DNA of 5,806 nucleotides, taken from contig JBDLTZ010000122.1 of NCBI GenBank assembly GCA_039805565.1, positions 1-5,806 on the forward strand. The letters run 5' to 3'. Under the pieces are notes generated by a model. The model was not told the origin of the DNA. It was given only the letters and a program-made list of their open reading frames with translations, and made no database searches. The position numbers were made by a program, and so were the translations under genes. The stretch is from CALJIC01 sp039805565. GTDB taxonomy: Bacteria > Chloroflexota > Chloroflexia > Chloroflexales > Roseiflexaceae. Shown piece by piece: positions 1 through 5,806 of the stretch; the stretch's first letter is position 1, and every line of letters begins with the position of its first letter.

Positions 1-453
1 ACGGGCGCCCCTTTGGGGGGGCTCCGGGGGGGCGACGCCCCCGCCGGCGGGGGTGCAGGGGGCGGAGCCGCCCTGCGAAGCCCGCTCGGCGCCGGAGAGC
101 CGGAAGGGGGCGCGGGGCTCACCCCGCTCCAGACCGAGATCATGCGGCGCAACGCCGAGTGCAACGCGGGCGCGGACCCGGCGCTGTTCAGCCCGCGCGA
201 CGGCTTCCCGCTGCCGCCGTACCGCTGGAGCGACGAGCGGCGGGCGCTCATCCGCGCCGAGCTCGACGCGCGCATCGCCCGGCTCTACGGCCTGACGCGC
301 GACGAGCTGCGCTACATCCTCGACCCGGCCGACGTGTACGGGCCGGACTTCCCCGGCGAGACCTTCCGCGTGCTCAAGGAGAAGGAGATCAAGCTGTACG
401 GCGAGTACCGGACGAGGAGATTGGTGCTGGAGGCGTGGGACGCTGAAGAGTGA
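1..453 (+). CDS. Adenine-specific DNA methyltransferase, C-terminal part (type IIG / Eco57I-like; DISARM DrmMI-like candidate)
   Basis: This frame is open from the left edge and ends at TGA 451-453, so it is the 3' end of a larger gene; the catalytic N6-adenine methylase motifs (NPPY, SAM site) would lie upstream. The last ~95 residues show the tail I recognise from large Eco57I/type IIG adenine methylases: SPRDGFPLPPYRW, then RLYGLTRDELRYILDP, then FPGETFRVLKEKEI and YGEYRTRRLVLEAWD just before the stop. Such enzymes methylate adenine in host DNA, either as the modification arm of restriction or within defence loci such as BREX and DISARM. The first ~40 visible residues are Gly/Ala/Pro-rich and coincide with a cluster of G/C palindromes, which looks like an inserted repeat that kept the frame. 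A TTG at 13 is not a believable start because the frame continues upstream. Family assignment is fairly secure; the exact system (DISARM or stand-alone type IIG) cannot be decided from this piece. Confidence 0.8.
   Translation, partial: TGAPLGGLRGGDAPAGGGAGGGAALRSPLGAGEPEGGAGLTPLQTEIMRRNAECNAGADPALFSPRDGFPLPPYRWSDERRALIRAELDARIARLYGLTRDELRYILDPADVYGPDFPGETFRVLKEKEIKLYGEYRTRRLVLEAWDAEE
3..76. repeat. Cluster of G/C-rich palindromes (REP-like) inside the methylase reading frame
   Basis: Several perfect inverted repeats are packed together: GGGCGCCC at 3-10; CCCC-TTT-GGGG at 8-18; GGGGGCG-A-CGCCCCC at 28-42; the 16-bp palindrome CCCCCGCCGGCGGGGG at 38-53; and GGGCGG-AG-CCGCCC at 60-73. There are also G runs at 15-21, 26-32, 49-53 and 58-62. 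This resembles the short palindromic intergenic elements of some high-GC genomes, yet it is translated here without a stop as a Gly-rich segment. Whether it is a dispersed family in this genome cannot be judged from one copy. Confidence 0.6.
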
Positions 454-725
454 ACCTTCAAGCTCGCTGTGCGCGTCGTCCGGCTGTGCCAGCACCGTGA
501 CGAGCAGCCGGGGGCGAGCCGCACCCTTGCGAGGCAATTGCTGCGGGCCGGAACGTCAGTTGGGGCACATGTGGAGGAGGCGCAGGCCGGGAGAGCAACG
601 CCGACTTCACAAGCAAGGATGCGAGCGCACTGAAAGAAGCGCGTGAAACCCACTCCTGGCTGCACGTGCTCGTTGCCGCCACTATCGTGCCGAAGAGCCA
701 CAATGAGCAGTTCATGGAGGCCGAG
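454..725 (+). pseudogene. Decayed four-helix-bundle protein (S23 / 23S rRNA intervening-sequence protein family)
   Basis: Translation directly after the methylase stop, in the same frame, gives FKLAVRVVRLC, then GASRTLARQLLRAGTSVG and HVEEAQAG. This is the characteristic helix pattern of S23/IVP four-helix-bundle proteins, in which the usual text is close to 'R(R)A..S(V/I)(G/P)AN(V/I)EEA.AG.S..DF..K...ALKEA.ET..WL'. The match then continues in a different frame (codons starting at 594): SNADFTSKDASALKEARETH, then WLHVLVAATIVP. Moving between the two frames requires one missing base near 589-594. There is also no start codon between the methylase stop and the conserved helix, so about 15 N-terminal residues are lost, and the C-terminal helix runs into the next gene. 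Family members are small helical proteins of uncertain role, often carried in rRNA insertions or accessory islands. I see no other gene in this interval. Confidence 0.75.
716..720 (+). promoter_or_regulatory. Ribosome binding site for the 126-aa gene
   Basis: GGAGG lies 5 nt upstream of ATG 726, an ideal Shine-Dalgarno match and spacing. It decides the start in favour of 726 over the in-frame GTG at 666 or ATG at 714. The motif falls within the tail of the decayed four-helix-bundle gene. Confidence 0.7.
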
Positions 726-1106
726 ATGAGCAATACATTACCAACCCTTCCCCCTCGCGCAGCGTATCTCACGTGGCTGCCGGTGCTGCTACGCGACACC
801 ACCAGCGGCTGGTACGCAATGATCCAGGCCCAGTACCGCGCGCCGAACTACGCAATCACTGCCACTGAGCTGGCGCACGCGGCACGCTACAAGAACTGGC
901 GCGGAGCGAACCTCCAGTATGGGAAGATGGGTGCACACCTGCGCACGCTGATGGACTACAACGACGATGCCTACCTCAACGGTGAGGCCCAGTCATCATA
1001 CATCCTTTCCAAGTTCTATCCACCCGGCGCGATAGGTAACGAGCACTGGCTCTTCGTCATGCACGACGAGGTCGCCGAGGCGCTACGGGAGCTCGGGTGG
1101 ACGTAA
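726..1106 (+). CDS. Small protein resembling the N-terminal (wHTH-like) domain of some HNH endonucleases, stand-alone
   Basis: The product is 126 aa and ends at TAA 1104-1106. After a short N-terminus it shows WYAMIQAQYRAPNYAITATE, then LAHAARYKNWRGANLQYGKM, and ends with WLFVMHDEVAEALRELGW. I recall this combination (ITAT-x-LA-x-A-x-x-YKN...ANLQYG, closing with '(V)M...VAEAL.ELGW') as the N-terminal module that precedes the catalytic part in a set of bacterial HNH endonucleases. No HNH His/Asn signature is present, and the protein stops where the nuclease part would begin. ITATELAHAARYKN followed by ANLQYGKMGAHLR reads like a helix-turn-helix, suggesting DNA binding or a specificity subunit; that function is inferred. 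There is no signal peptide or membrane segment. The gene sits 26 bp upstream of the giant ATPase gene in the same direction, which argues for one operon and a joint function. The longer start at GTG 666 would add relic sequence and is unlikely. Confidence 0.7.
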   Translation: MSNTLPTLPPRAAYLTWLPVLLRDTTSGWYAMIQAQYRAPNYAITATELAHAARYKNWRGANLQYGKMGAHLRTLMDYNDDAYLNGEAQSSYILSKFYPPGAIGNEHWLFVMHDEVAEALRELGWT

Positions 1107-1122
1107 GGATGTAGCAGGAAGC

Positions 1123-1138
1123 AGAGGCATCGATGGAG
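1123..1138 (+). promoter_or_regulatory. Two nested ribosome binding sites / alternative starts of the giant gene
   Basis: AGAGG at 1123-1127 is 5 nt before ATG 1133, and GGAG at 1135-1138 is 6 nt before the in-frame ATG 1145. Both starts are plausible and differ by only four residues. The second Shine-Dalgarno is slightly better, and the upstream start is used for numbering here. Confidence 0.45.
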
Positions 1139-4100
1139 CACCCCATGAATAGCACTGACACCACACGCTCTCTCAGCCTACACCACTACCTGCTCGCCCT
1201 GATCGACAAGCGCCGCGTCGCCTGGGTTCAGCAGTCGCTTGACTTCCGTGGCCTCGCGTCGGCTGGTGCACGCCACCGTCTTGATCAGGTTATCGAGAGC
1301 CGCCTCAGTGGCCTGAAGTGGAACCCCCGCAGAGCTGCGGACAAGCATCAGATCAGGCAGATCTGCGCGAAGCTCGATGAGAGCAGCACGCTCGTCCGCG
1401 CGCTGCTACTCCTCTGGATGGAGGGGCAGCCGCACCTCAGAATCGCGTGCAGGCGCGTGCTGGAGGCCGAGCAGGTGTCCGAGATAGACTTCGCGCGGCA
1501 TGAGTTCGTGGGGGTCGGCCGCTGGGATGAGGCGACCTTCACGCGAGCGATCAGCGGCGCTTTCAAAGAGTACCAGAAGCTCACCGGGCACAATCCCGAG
1601 AGCTCAGACATTCTGCTGATGCTGACTGGTCTGACGGGGCTTGGCGGCATTGATCAGCTCAAAGACATCGACGGGCAACTCGATCCCGAATCCTCCTCAG
1701 AGGCGCCAGCACCTCAAACAGAGCACTGCGCCCCGGCACACCAGGAGAACAGTACTGTGACGTGGTCCACCTGGCTCGAACAGATCCGCGCGCTCCCGGC
1801 CCTCTCACCCGAGTGGGATGGAACGGCGGCCGAAGATTTCATAGAGGCGGTCCGCGATGTCGCGGGTCGCAAGCGTGCCGAGCGCGAGCAGGGGCGTGCA
1901 GCGCTGCGCGCCGCGCTCGAGGCGCTCGTGGCCGAGGCGGGCGACGAGCTGAGCTACTTCAGCTACGAGCAAGTGGCAGGTTGGTCGGCAGATGCCGTGG
2001 ACCCACTGCAAGCCCAGGAACTGGCCGCCGAAGTCGGGGAACTGCGAGTGGAGCTCCTCCGCTACCGCGAGGTGAGCGCGCAGCCGCGGCCGGCGCGGCT
2101 CGACCTGGCCCGGCAGCTACGCGCCGAGCTCGACGCGCTAGAGGTGAGCATCGGCGAGCGAATCGCCTCGCTGGACGATGCATTCACCCCACCCTCCGGT
2201 GACCACCCGCCCCCCATGGGGCCGGAGATCGGCTCCGAGGCGCAGAGCGGGTCGGAGCCCGAAGTCGGCTCAGATGCGGACGGCGAAGCATCTCCCGACG
2301 AGCCTTCTGCGAGCCCGGAGGTTCGCGTGGCGCTCCCTGATGCCGAGGTGGGGGAGGGGGAGGCGGAGGACGGCACGCCGCCAGAGGCGCAGGACCAGGG
2401 TCCTGGTGATGAGGGGGCCACGAGTGATAACAGTGTGAGGGAGCTGTCCGACGCAGATGTCATGCCCCGTGCAGAGTTACGGGCACTCGTGGAGGCTGAT
2501 GCGGAAGACGAGCACGCCGAGGATCCTCTTGAAGTGCAGCACGATAGCATCGAAGCTGGCGCGGACGCCGAGGAGAAGGAGCTTGCCCACCAGTCGGTTG
2601 ATGACGAGATACATGCGCGCCCTGACAGCAACAGCACATACGAGACGCCACTCGGCGGCGATAGCGTAAGTGGAGAGCAGGCCGAGCACGTGACCACGAC
2701 AGACGTCGGTCCAGACGTCGCAGCGGATGTGCCCGTCGTTCGTGCGGAAGGCGGCGTCGCGAACAATCCTCTGCCAGTCCCACCACACAGCGCACGGGAG
2801 CACGCGCAGCGCATCCTGGAGCTCGGTATAACCGACGTGGGCGCCCTGCAGTGGGCGTTGATCGCCGAGGACGACCTGCCCGGTGCCTACTGGCTCGCCC
2901 ACTCGCTCGCTGCTGACGGCGCAGCCGCGCCAGTGCCGCACTGGCTGATCGCCGCTGTGCAGGGGGCGCGGTGGCTCACCGGCAACCTCGAGACCTACAT
3001 CGATGACCTGCGCGAGATCGCGCTGCACGAGCAGCTGGCCGCGGACGACACCAGCCGCCTCCTGGGCCTGGCTGCCGCGCTCCGCCCCGCGCTACTGGCG
3101 CCCACCGCCGGGCTCGTGACCTGGCTCGGCGCGCCAGCGTGGTGCCTCCAGCTGAAGCAGCTCGTCACGGCCCTTGAGCAGTTCACCGGCACCGGCATCG
3201 CCCTCCGGCCGGAGGACCTCCTCGGTGCAGCCGGGGCTGACCAGCGTGCTGCTGCCCTCGCCGAGATGTCTGCCAGCGCGCGCCAGTGGCTGTTCGAGGC
3301 CCCACAGCGGCGCACACTCTACACCGGCGCCAACCACATCTGGCGTGAGATAGTCGGGCGCGGCGGGCTGCGCGCCATGCTGCTGCCGATCGCGGAGGAG
3401 AATCGCACCGCGGTGGACCAGGTGCGGCGGCAGCTTGAGGAGTGGGGCGAGCGCGACTACATCCTGGACCAGGTCCAGGAGATCCGCGATCGCATTGCGT
3501 CGAAGAAGACCCCGATCGAAGGGCGCGCCCGGGAGCAGATCATCCTCAACGTGAGCGAGGCCTGCGCCATCGCCCGGCGCTGGTGCGAGCTGATCGAGCG
3601 CGGGCAGGATGTGGAGCGACGCGGCAACTGGATCTTCGACCAGGTGAGCCGCCTGCGGGACGACGTGCGCGAGGTGCTGCCGGGCGTTATCGGTGAGCTC
3701 CGTGAGCTCGTGACGAGCGGCGACACACCGCGCATGGCTGCCGCCAAATGTCTGCTGCGCGCCGTGCACCAGCTCGCCGGCGATCTCAACCTGCCCGTTG
3801 AGAATGCTGTCGTGAAAACCCCTTACACCGAGCGCTTCGGCCGCATTGCCGACGGCCGCTCTATCGCCGCGTCGCTGAACCGTTACCTCTTGTGGGTCCC
3901 CGAGATCCGCCTGCATGACAGTGGCGAGCCCGAGTCGGCAGCCCTCTCGGAAGTGCGGGAGGCGATCTGTCGCGCCTACGCCGACAACCGAGACCTGGTG
4001 ACGGCGTGCGAGCGATGGCTGCGTGCACAGGACTACCGGTTCATCCACGTACTGCTCGACGCAATGCCCCCCTCGGTCCACACCGCGGACCTGATGCGCC

Positions 4101-5806
4101 GCCGCCAGGACGCGCTCAGCGACTCCCGCAGCACCCTGCACGTGAACCTGACGAACACCGAGAGCGCTATCGTCCAGGGGCTGCTCGATGGCGCCATCAC
4201 CGAGGAGGAACACACCGCGCTGCGCTCCGAGGCTACGGCGATCGACCTCGATACCGTCGAAACGTTCCAGCCGCAACATGATCGGTTGCAGCGGATTCGC
4301 GAACGTCTGGTGAACAGTCGGCGCAGGCGCCGCAACCAGCTCGAAGACATCTGGAGCAAACTCCGCGATCGTCTCGCCCGCTCGACGATCGCCGCCGAGC
4401 AGCAGGTCCAGATCCAGGAGTACATCGCCTCCCGCCTCGCCCACGAGGACACCCGCGTCGTTGAGGAGCTCCTGTCCCGCATCAGCGAAGCGCTCGACAA
4501 CGGCGCCGACCTGGATTCACACTGGTTCAGCCACGTGACTCCTACGGATCCGCTGCGCGAGTTCGTGCAGGCGCTGCCGAAACTCGAGGAGTCCTTCAAG
4601 CAGGCCTCGAACATCCAGAGCTTCGTCAACCCCATCCGCGATGGACGCACACGCGCCGATCTCCAGTTCGGCCTCCTGCCCGAGCCCCGCCGCAAGGAGG
4701 CGGTTGACGCCATCCAGGCCTGGCAGCGCCTCAAGCAGTCGCAGCCGGACCAGCGTGATGTTAACCTGGCGATCGGTCAGGTGCTCAGCTACGTCGGCTT
4801 CTCGCTCGACGCCGACATACGCTCGCTCGTCCGCACCGAGAGGCGGGGCGGCGACTGGATACACGTGCGTGCGACGATGTCGGCCAGCACCCTCGCCAAG
4901 CCGCTGCCGCAGTTCGGCTCGCAGTCCGGTGGGCAGTACAACATCGTCTGCCTCTGGGAGCGTCCATCCGCCGACACAATCGCGGCCCGGCTCCAGGAGC
5001 TGCGCCTCAACCTTGAGAGTGTCGTGGTGCTCTACCTCGGCCGGCTGAACAAAAATCAGCGCCGGGCTGTGGCACAGATGAGCCAGGAGGGAGACCTGGC
5101 GATCGCCGTCCTCGATGAGATCCTGCTCGTCTACCTCGCACAGGAGAGCACGGCGCGGCTGCCAGTCTTCCTGCGCTGCTCCATCCCATTCGCTGTCGTC
5201 AATCCGTACACACCATTCCAGGCCGGCGATGTGCCGCCGGAGATGTTCTTCGGCCGCTCGTTCGAAGCCAGCGAGCTCCAGCGGCCGAAGGGGAGCTGCC
5301 TGGTGTACGGCGGCCGCCAGCTCGGCAAGTCCGCGCTGCTCCGCCACGTCCAGCGCGAGTTCCACCACCCTGAGCGGGACCAGTACGCCTGCGTCATCGA
5401 CATCAAGCGGCTCGGCGATCCCCTCGGCTCGACCCCACTGCCAGAAACGATCTGGAGCAAACTACGCGATGGCCTGAAGGCCGCCGGCGCCCTTGGGTCG
5501 CGCGTTGTGACAGAGCAGCCAGCCGAGATCGAGCGGGCGATCAGCGCAATGATGAAACAGCGGCCCCAGCGCCGCGTGCTCGTGCTTTTCGATGAGGCTG
5601 ATAACTTCCTGGAGGCTGATGCCGCCAGGGCGTTCCAGAACGTCGACGGCCTGCGCGTCTTGATGGCCGGCACCGACCGCCGCTTCAAAATCGTCTTCGC
5701 CGGACTGCACAACGTGCAGCGCTTCCAGGGTATCCCCAACCAGCCGCTCGCGCACTTCGGCGCGCCGCTGCAGATCGGCCCGCTGGAGCCAGAGGCAGCC
5801 CTGAAG
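1133..5806 (+). CDS. Giant multidomain P-loop ATPase (STAND/AAA-like), C-terminus beyond window
   Basis: The frame is open without a stop for 1,558 codons and runs off the right edge. Visible order: residues ~1-175, a helical N-terminal domain I do not recognise; ~200-350, charged helices with coiled-coil character; ~352-551, an acidic low-complexity linker; ~552-1200, a long helical region with a basic patch (five Arg at 1063-1067); ~1207-1355, a small alpha/beta domain; then VNPYTPF (1356-1362) and FFGR (1372-1375), leading into the ATPase. Walker A is GGRQLGKS (1393-1400, Lys1399). Walker B is VLVLFDEAD (1482-1490, Asp1487-Glu1488). A sensor-1-like strand, KIVFAGLHN, has its Asn at 1527. 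The FxGR box followed by YGGRQLGK is typical of STAND/AAA16 NTPases, which act as ATP-dependent switches and are frequent in bacterial immunity. The winged-helix and any C-terminal effector lie outside the window. There is no signal peptide or transmembrane segment, so it is probably cytoplasmic. Defence function is inferred from class and neighbours. Confidence 0.9.
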   Translation, partial: MEHPMNSTDTTRSLSLHHYLLALIDKRRVAWVQQSLDFRGLASAGARHRLDQVIESRLSGLKWNPRRAADKHQIRQICAKLDESSTLVRALLLLWMEGQPHLRIACRRVLEAEQVSEIDFARHEFVGVGRWDEATFTRAISGAFKEYQKLTGHNPESSDILLMLTGLTGLGGIDQLKDIDGQLDPESSSEAPAPQTEHCAPAHQENSTVTWSTWLEQIRALPALSPEWDGTAAEDFIEAVRDVAGRKRAEREQGRAALRAALEALVAEAGDELSYFSYEQVAGWSADAVDPLQAQELAAEVGELRVELLRYREVSAQPRPARLDLARQLRAELDALEVSIGERIASLDDAFTPPSGDHPPPMGPEIGSEAQSGSEPEVGSDADGEASPDEPSASPEVRVALPDAEVGEGEAEDGTPPEAQDQGPGDEGATSDNSVRELSDADVMPRAELRALVEADAEDEHAEDPLEVQHDSIEAGADAEEKELAHQSVDDEIHARPDSNSTYETPLGGDSVSGEQAEHVTTTDVGPDVAADVPVVRAEGGVANNPLPVPPHSAREHAQRILELGITDVGALQWALIAEDDLPGAYWLAHSLAADGAAAPVPHWLIAAVQGARWLTGNLETYIDDLREIALHEQLAADDTSRLLGLAAALRPALLAPTAGLVTWLGAPAWCLQLKQLVTALEQFTGTGIALRPEDLLGAAGADQRAAALAEMSASARQWLFEAPQRRTLYTGANHIWREIVGRGGLRAMLLPIAEENRTAVDQVRRQLEEWGERDYILDQVQEIRDRIASKKTPIEGRAREQIILNVSEACAIARRWCELIERGQDVERRGNWIFDQVSRLRDDVREVLPGVIGELRELVTSGDTPRMAAAKCLLRAVHQLAGDLNLPVENAVVKTPYTERFGRIADGRSIAASLNRYLLWVPEIRLHDSGEPESAALSEVREAICRAYADNRDLVTACERWLRAQDYRFIHVLLDAMPPSVHTADLMRRRQDALSDSRSTLHVNLTNTESAIVQGLLDGAITEEEHTALRSEATAIDLDTVETFQPQHDRLQRIRERLVNSRRRRRNQLEDIWSKLRDRLARSTIAAEQQVQIQEYIASRLAHEDTRVVEELLSRISEALDNGADLDSHWFSHVTPTDPLREFVQALPKLEESFKQASNIQSFVNPIRDGRTRADLQFGLLPEPRRKEAVDAIQAWQRLKQSQPDQRDVNLAIGQVLSYVGFSLDADIRSLVRTERRGGDWIHVRATMSASTLAKPLPQFGSQSGGQYNIVCLWERPSADTIAARLQELRLNLESVVVLYLGRLNKNQRRAVAQMSQEGDLAIAVLDEILLVYLAQESTARLPVFLRCSIPFAVVNPYTPFQAGDVPPEMFFGRSFEASELQRPKGSCLVYGGRQLGKSALLRHVQREFHHPERDQYACVIDIKRLGDPLGSTPLPETIWSKLRDGLKAAGALGSRVVTEQPAEIERAISAMMKQRPQRRVLVLFDEADNFLEADAARAFQNVDGLRVLMAGTDRRFKIVFAGLHNVQRFQGIPNQPLAHFGAPLQIGPLEPEAALK
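2186..2785 (+). other. Acidic low-complexity linker within the giant ATPase (residues ~352-551)
   Basis: About 200 residues rich in Glu, Asp, Gly, Ser, Ala and Pro, with few large hydrophobics, separate the N-terminal helical part from the helical middle. This is expected to be disordered. It contains a loose internal repeat: P-E-(I/V)-G-S-(E/D)-A occurs at residues 364-370 and again at 376-382. The reading frame stays open throughout, and flanking folded segments on both sides are in the same frame, so it is a genuine linker and not the product of a frameshift. Confidence 0.75.
2222..2278 (+). repeat. Short degenerate coding repeat in the acidic linker
   Basis: Two 7-codon units (2222-2242 and 2258-2278) encode PEIGSEA and PEVGSDA with a 12-residue period. 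Synonymous and conservative differences between the units suggest an old slippage duplication in low-complexity sequence. Confidence 0.4.
4349..4369 (+). repeat. 21-nt direct repeat, copy 1 (IWSKLRD codons)
   Basis: This stretch encodes residues 1073-1079 (IWSKLRD) in the coiled-coil region and matches 5450-5470 at 20 of 21 bases, in the same reading frame. Confidence 0.5.
4751..5200 (+). other. Small alpha/beta domain just before the ATPase (residues ~1207-1356), possible nuclease-fold or sensor domain
   Basis: The pattern is helix (NLAIGQVLSYVGF), a strand region around GDWIHVRA (1240-1247), strand YNIVCLWE, helix TIAARLQEL, strand SVVVLYLGRL, helix NQRRAVAQMSQEG, and strand LAIAVLDEILLVYLA. 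Alternating strands and helices in this order fit a Rossmann-like or restriction-endonuclease-like fold. I can identify candidate acidic residues (Asp1241, and the Glu in LWE) but no convincing PD-(D/E)XK triad, so activity is open. Its fixed position directly before VNPYTPF/FFGR suggests it belongs to the conserved core of the family. Confidence 0.45.
5243..5806 (+). other. STAND/AAA-like P-loop ATPase domain, partial
   Basis: The domain begins with the FFGR box (codons 5246-5257). It carries Walker A with Lys1399 at 5327-5329, Walker B with Asp-Glu at 5591-5596, and a sensor-1-like strand at 5687-5713. The segment after it, with QRF, PLAHFG and IGPLEPE, matches the stretch that in this class leads into the C-terminal helical lid and winged helix, which are beyond the edge. 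All residues needed for ATP binding and hydrolysis that fall in the window are intact, so the enzyme is predicted to be active. Confidence 0.85.
5450..5470 (+). repeat. 21-nt direct repeat, copy 2 (IWSKLRD codons)
   Basis: This stretch encodes residues 1440-1446, between Walker A and Walker B. It differs from 4349-4369 only at the wobble base of the Leu codon (CTA here, CTC there). Confidence 0.5.

Noticed and set aside
666..725. GTG 666 as the start of the 126-aa gene
   Set aside because: The extra 20 residues match the end of the four-helix-bundle relic. There is no good ribosome binding site before 666, whereas ATG 726 has an ideal one.
1107..1132. Possible terminator or promoter between the two downstream genes
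   Set aside because: The 26-bp gap shows no inverted repeat with a T run and no convincing -35/-10 pair, so it looks like an intra-operon spacer.
1762..2202. 146-codon + frame rich in Arg/Ala/Gly
   Set aside because: It is a frame-shifted shadow of the coiled-coil part of the giant gene, with typical Arg/Gly/Ala bias and no start signal.
2346..2370. G-rich run as a possible G-quadruplex
   Set aside because: Only two runs of five G are present; the rest are G pairs, and the pattern is explained by Gly/Glu codons of the acidic linker.
2062..2814. 250-codon Ser/Ala-rich open frame on the - strand
   Set aside because: It mirrors the acidic linker codons on the + strand (GAG, GCG and GGC read backwards give Leu/Arg/Ala/Ser-rich sequence). 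The low-complexity product has no support as a gene.
3092..4444. 450-codon open frame on the - strand
   Set aside because: It lies entirely antisense to the continuous + frame, which carries conserved ATPase motifs downstream in the same frame. Long antisense frames are expected in GC-rich coding DNA, and the translation shows no recognisable domain.
4517..5368. 283-codon open frame on the - strand
   Set aside because: It is antisense to the alpha/beta domain and Walker A region of the ATPase, and its product shows no family signature.
5131..5739. 202-codon open frame on the - strand
   Set aside because: It is antisense to the ATPase domain, whose Walker A and B motifs prove the + strand is coding.
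1..5806. CRISPR array, tRNA, rRNA or insertion-sequence ends
   Set aside because: I saw no regularly spaced repeats, cloverleaf-like sequence, transposase frame or terminal inverted repeats with a target duplication.

Overview
The window is very GC-rich, and all supported genes lie on the + strand. The organism is a high-GC bacterium. The dense G/C palindromes at the left edge and the style of the proteins suggest a Chloroflexota-type genome. An actinobacterium or another high-GC lineage is also possible, so I hold this guess weakly.

Layout from left to right. (1) Bases 1-453 are the C-terminal end of a large adenine-specific (N6) DNA methyltransferase of the type IIG/Eco57I-like class, similar to methylases seen in restriction and DISARM-type defence loci. 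A stretch of G/C palindromes (3-76) is translated in frame inside it. (2) Bases 454-725 are the relic of a four-helix-bundle protein (S23 / 23S rRNA intervening-sequence family). It has no usable start and carries a one-base frameshift near 589-594. (3) Bases 726-1106 encode a compact 126-aa protein that looks like the N-terminal, probably DNA-binding, domain of certain HNH endonucleases, here standing alone. (4) From 1133 to the right edge runs one uninterrupted reading frame of at least 1,558 codons. It encodes a giant multidomain protein: a helical N-terminal region, a ~200-residue acidic low-complexity linker, a long helical/coiled-coil middle, a small alpha/beta domain, and a STAND/AAA-type P-loop ATPase with clear Walker A and Walker B motifs. 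The window ends inside the ATPase, so the C-terminus is missing.

The 126-aa gene and the giant ATPase gene are 26 bp apart and almost certainly co-transcribed. Together with the upstream DNA methyltransferase, they look like part of an accessory, probably anti-phage, island. A reasonable model is a modification enzyme followed by a small DNA-binding adaptor and a large ATP-driven sensor/effector. The working relationship between the methylase and the ATPase pair is inference: a decayed gene separates them, so they may be two neighbouring modules and not one system.
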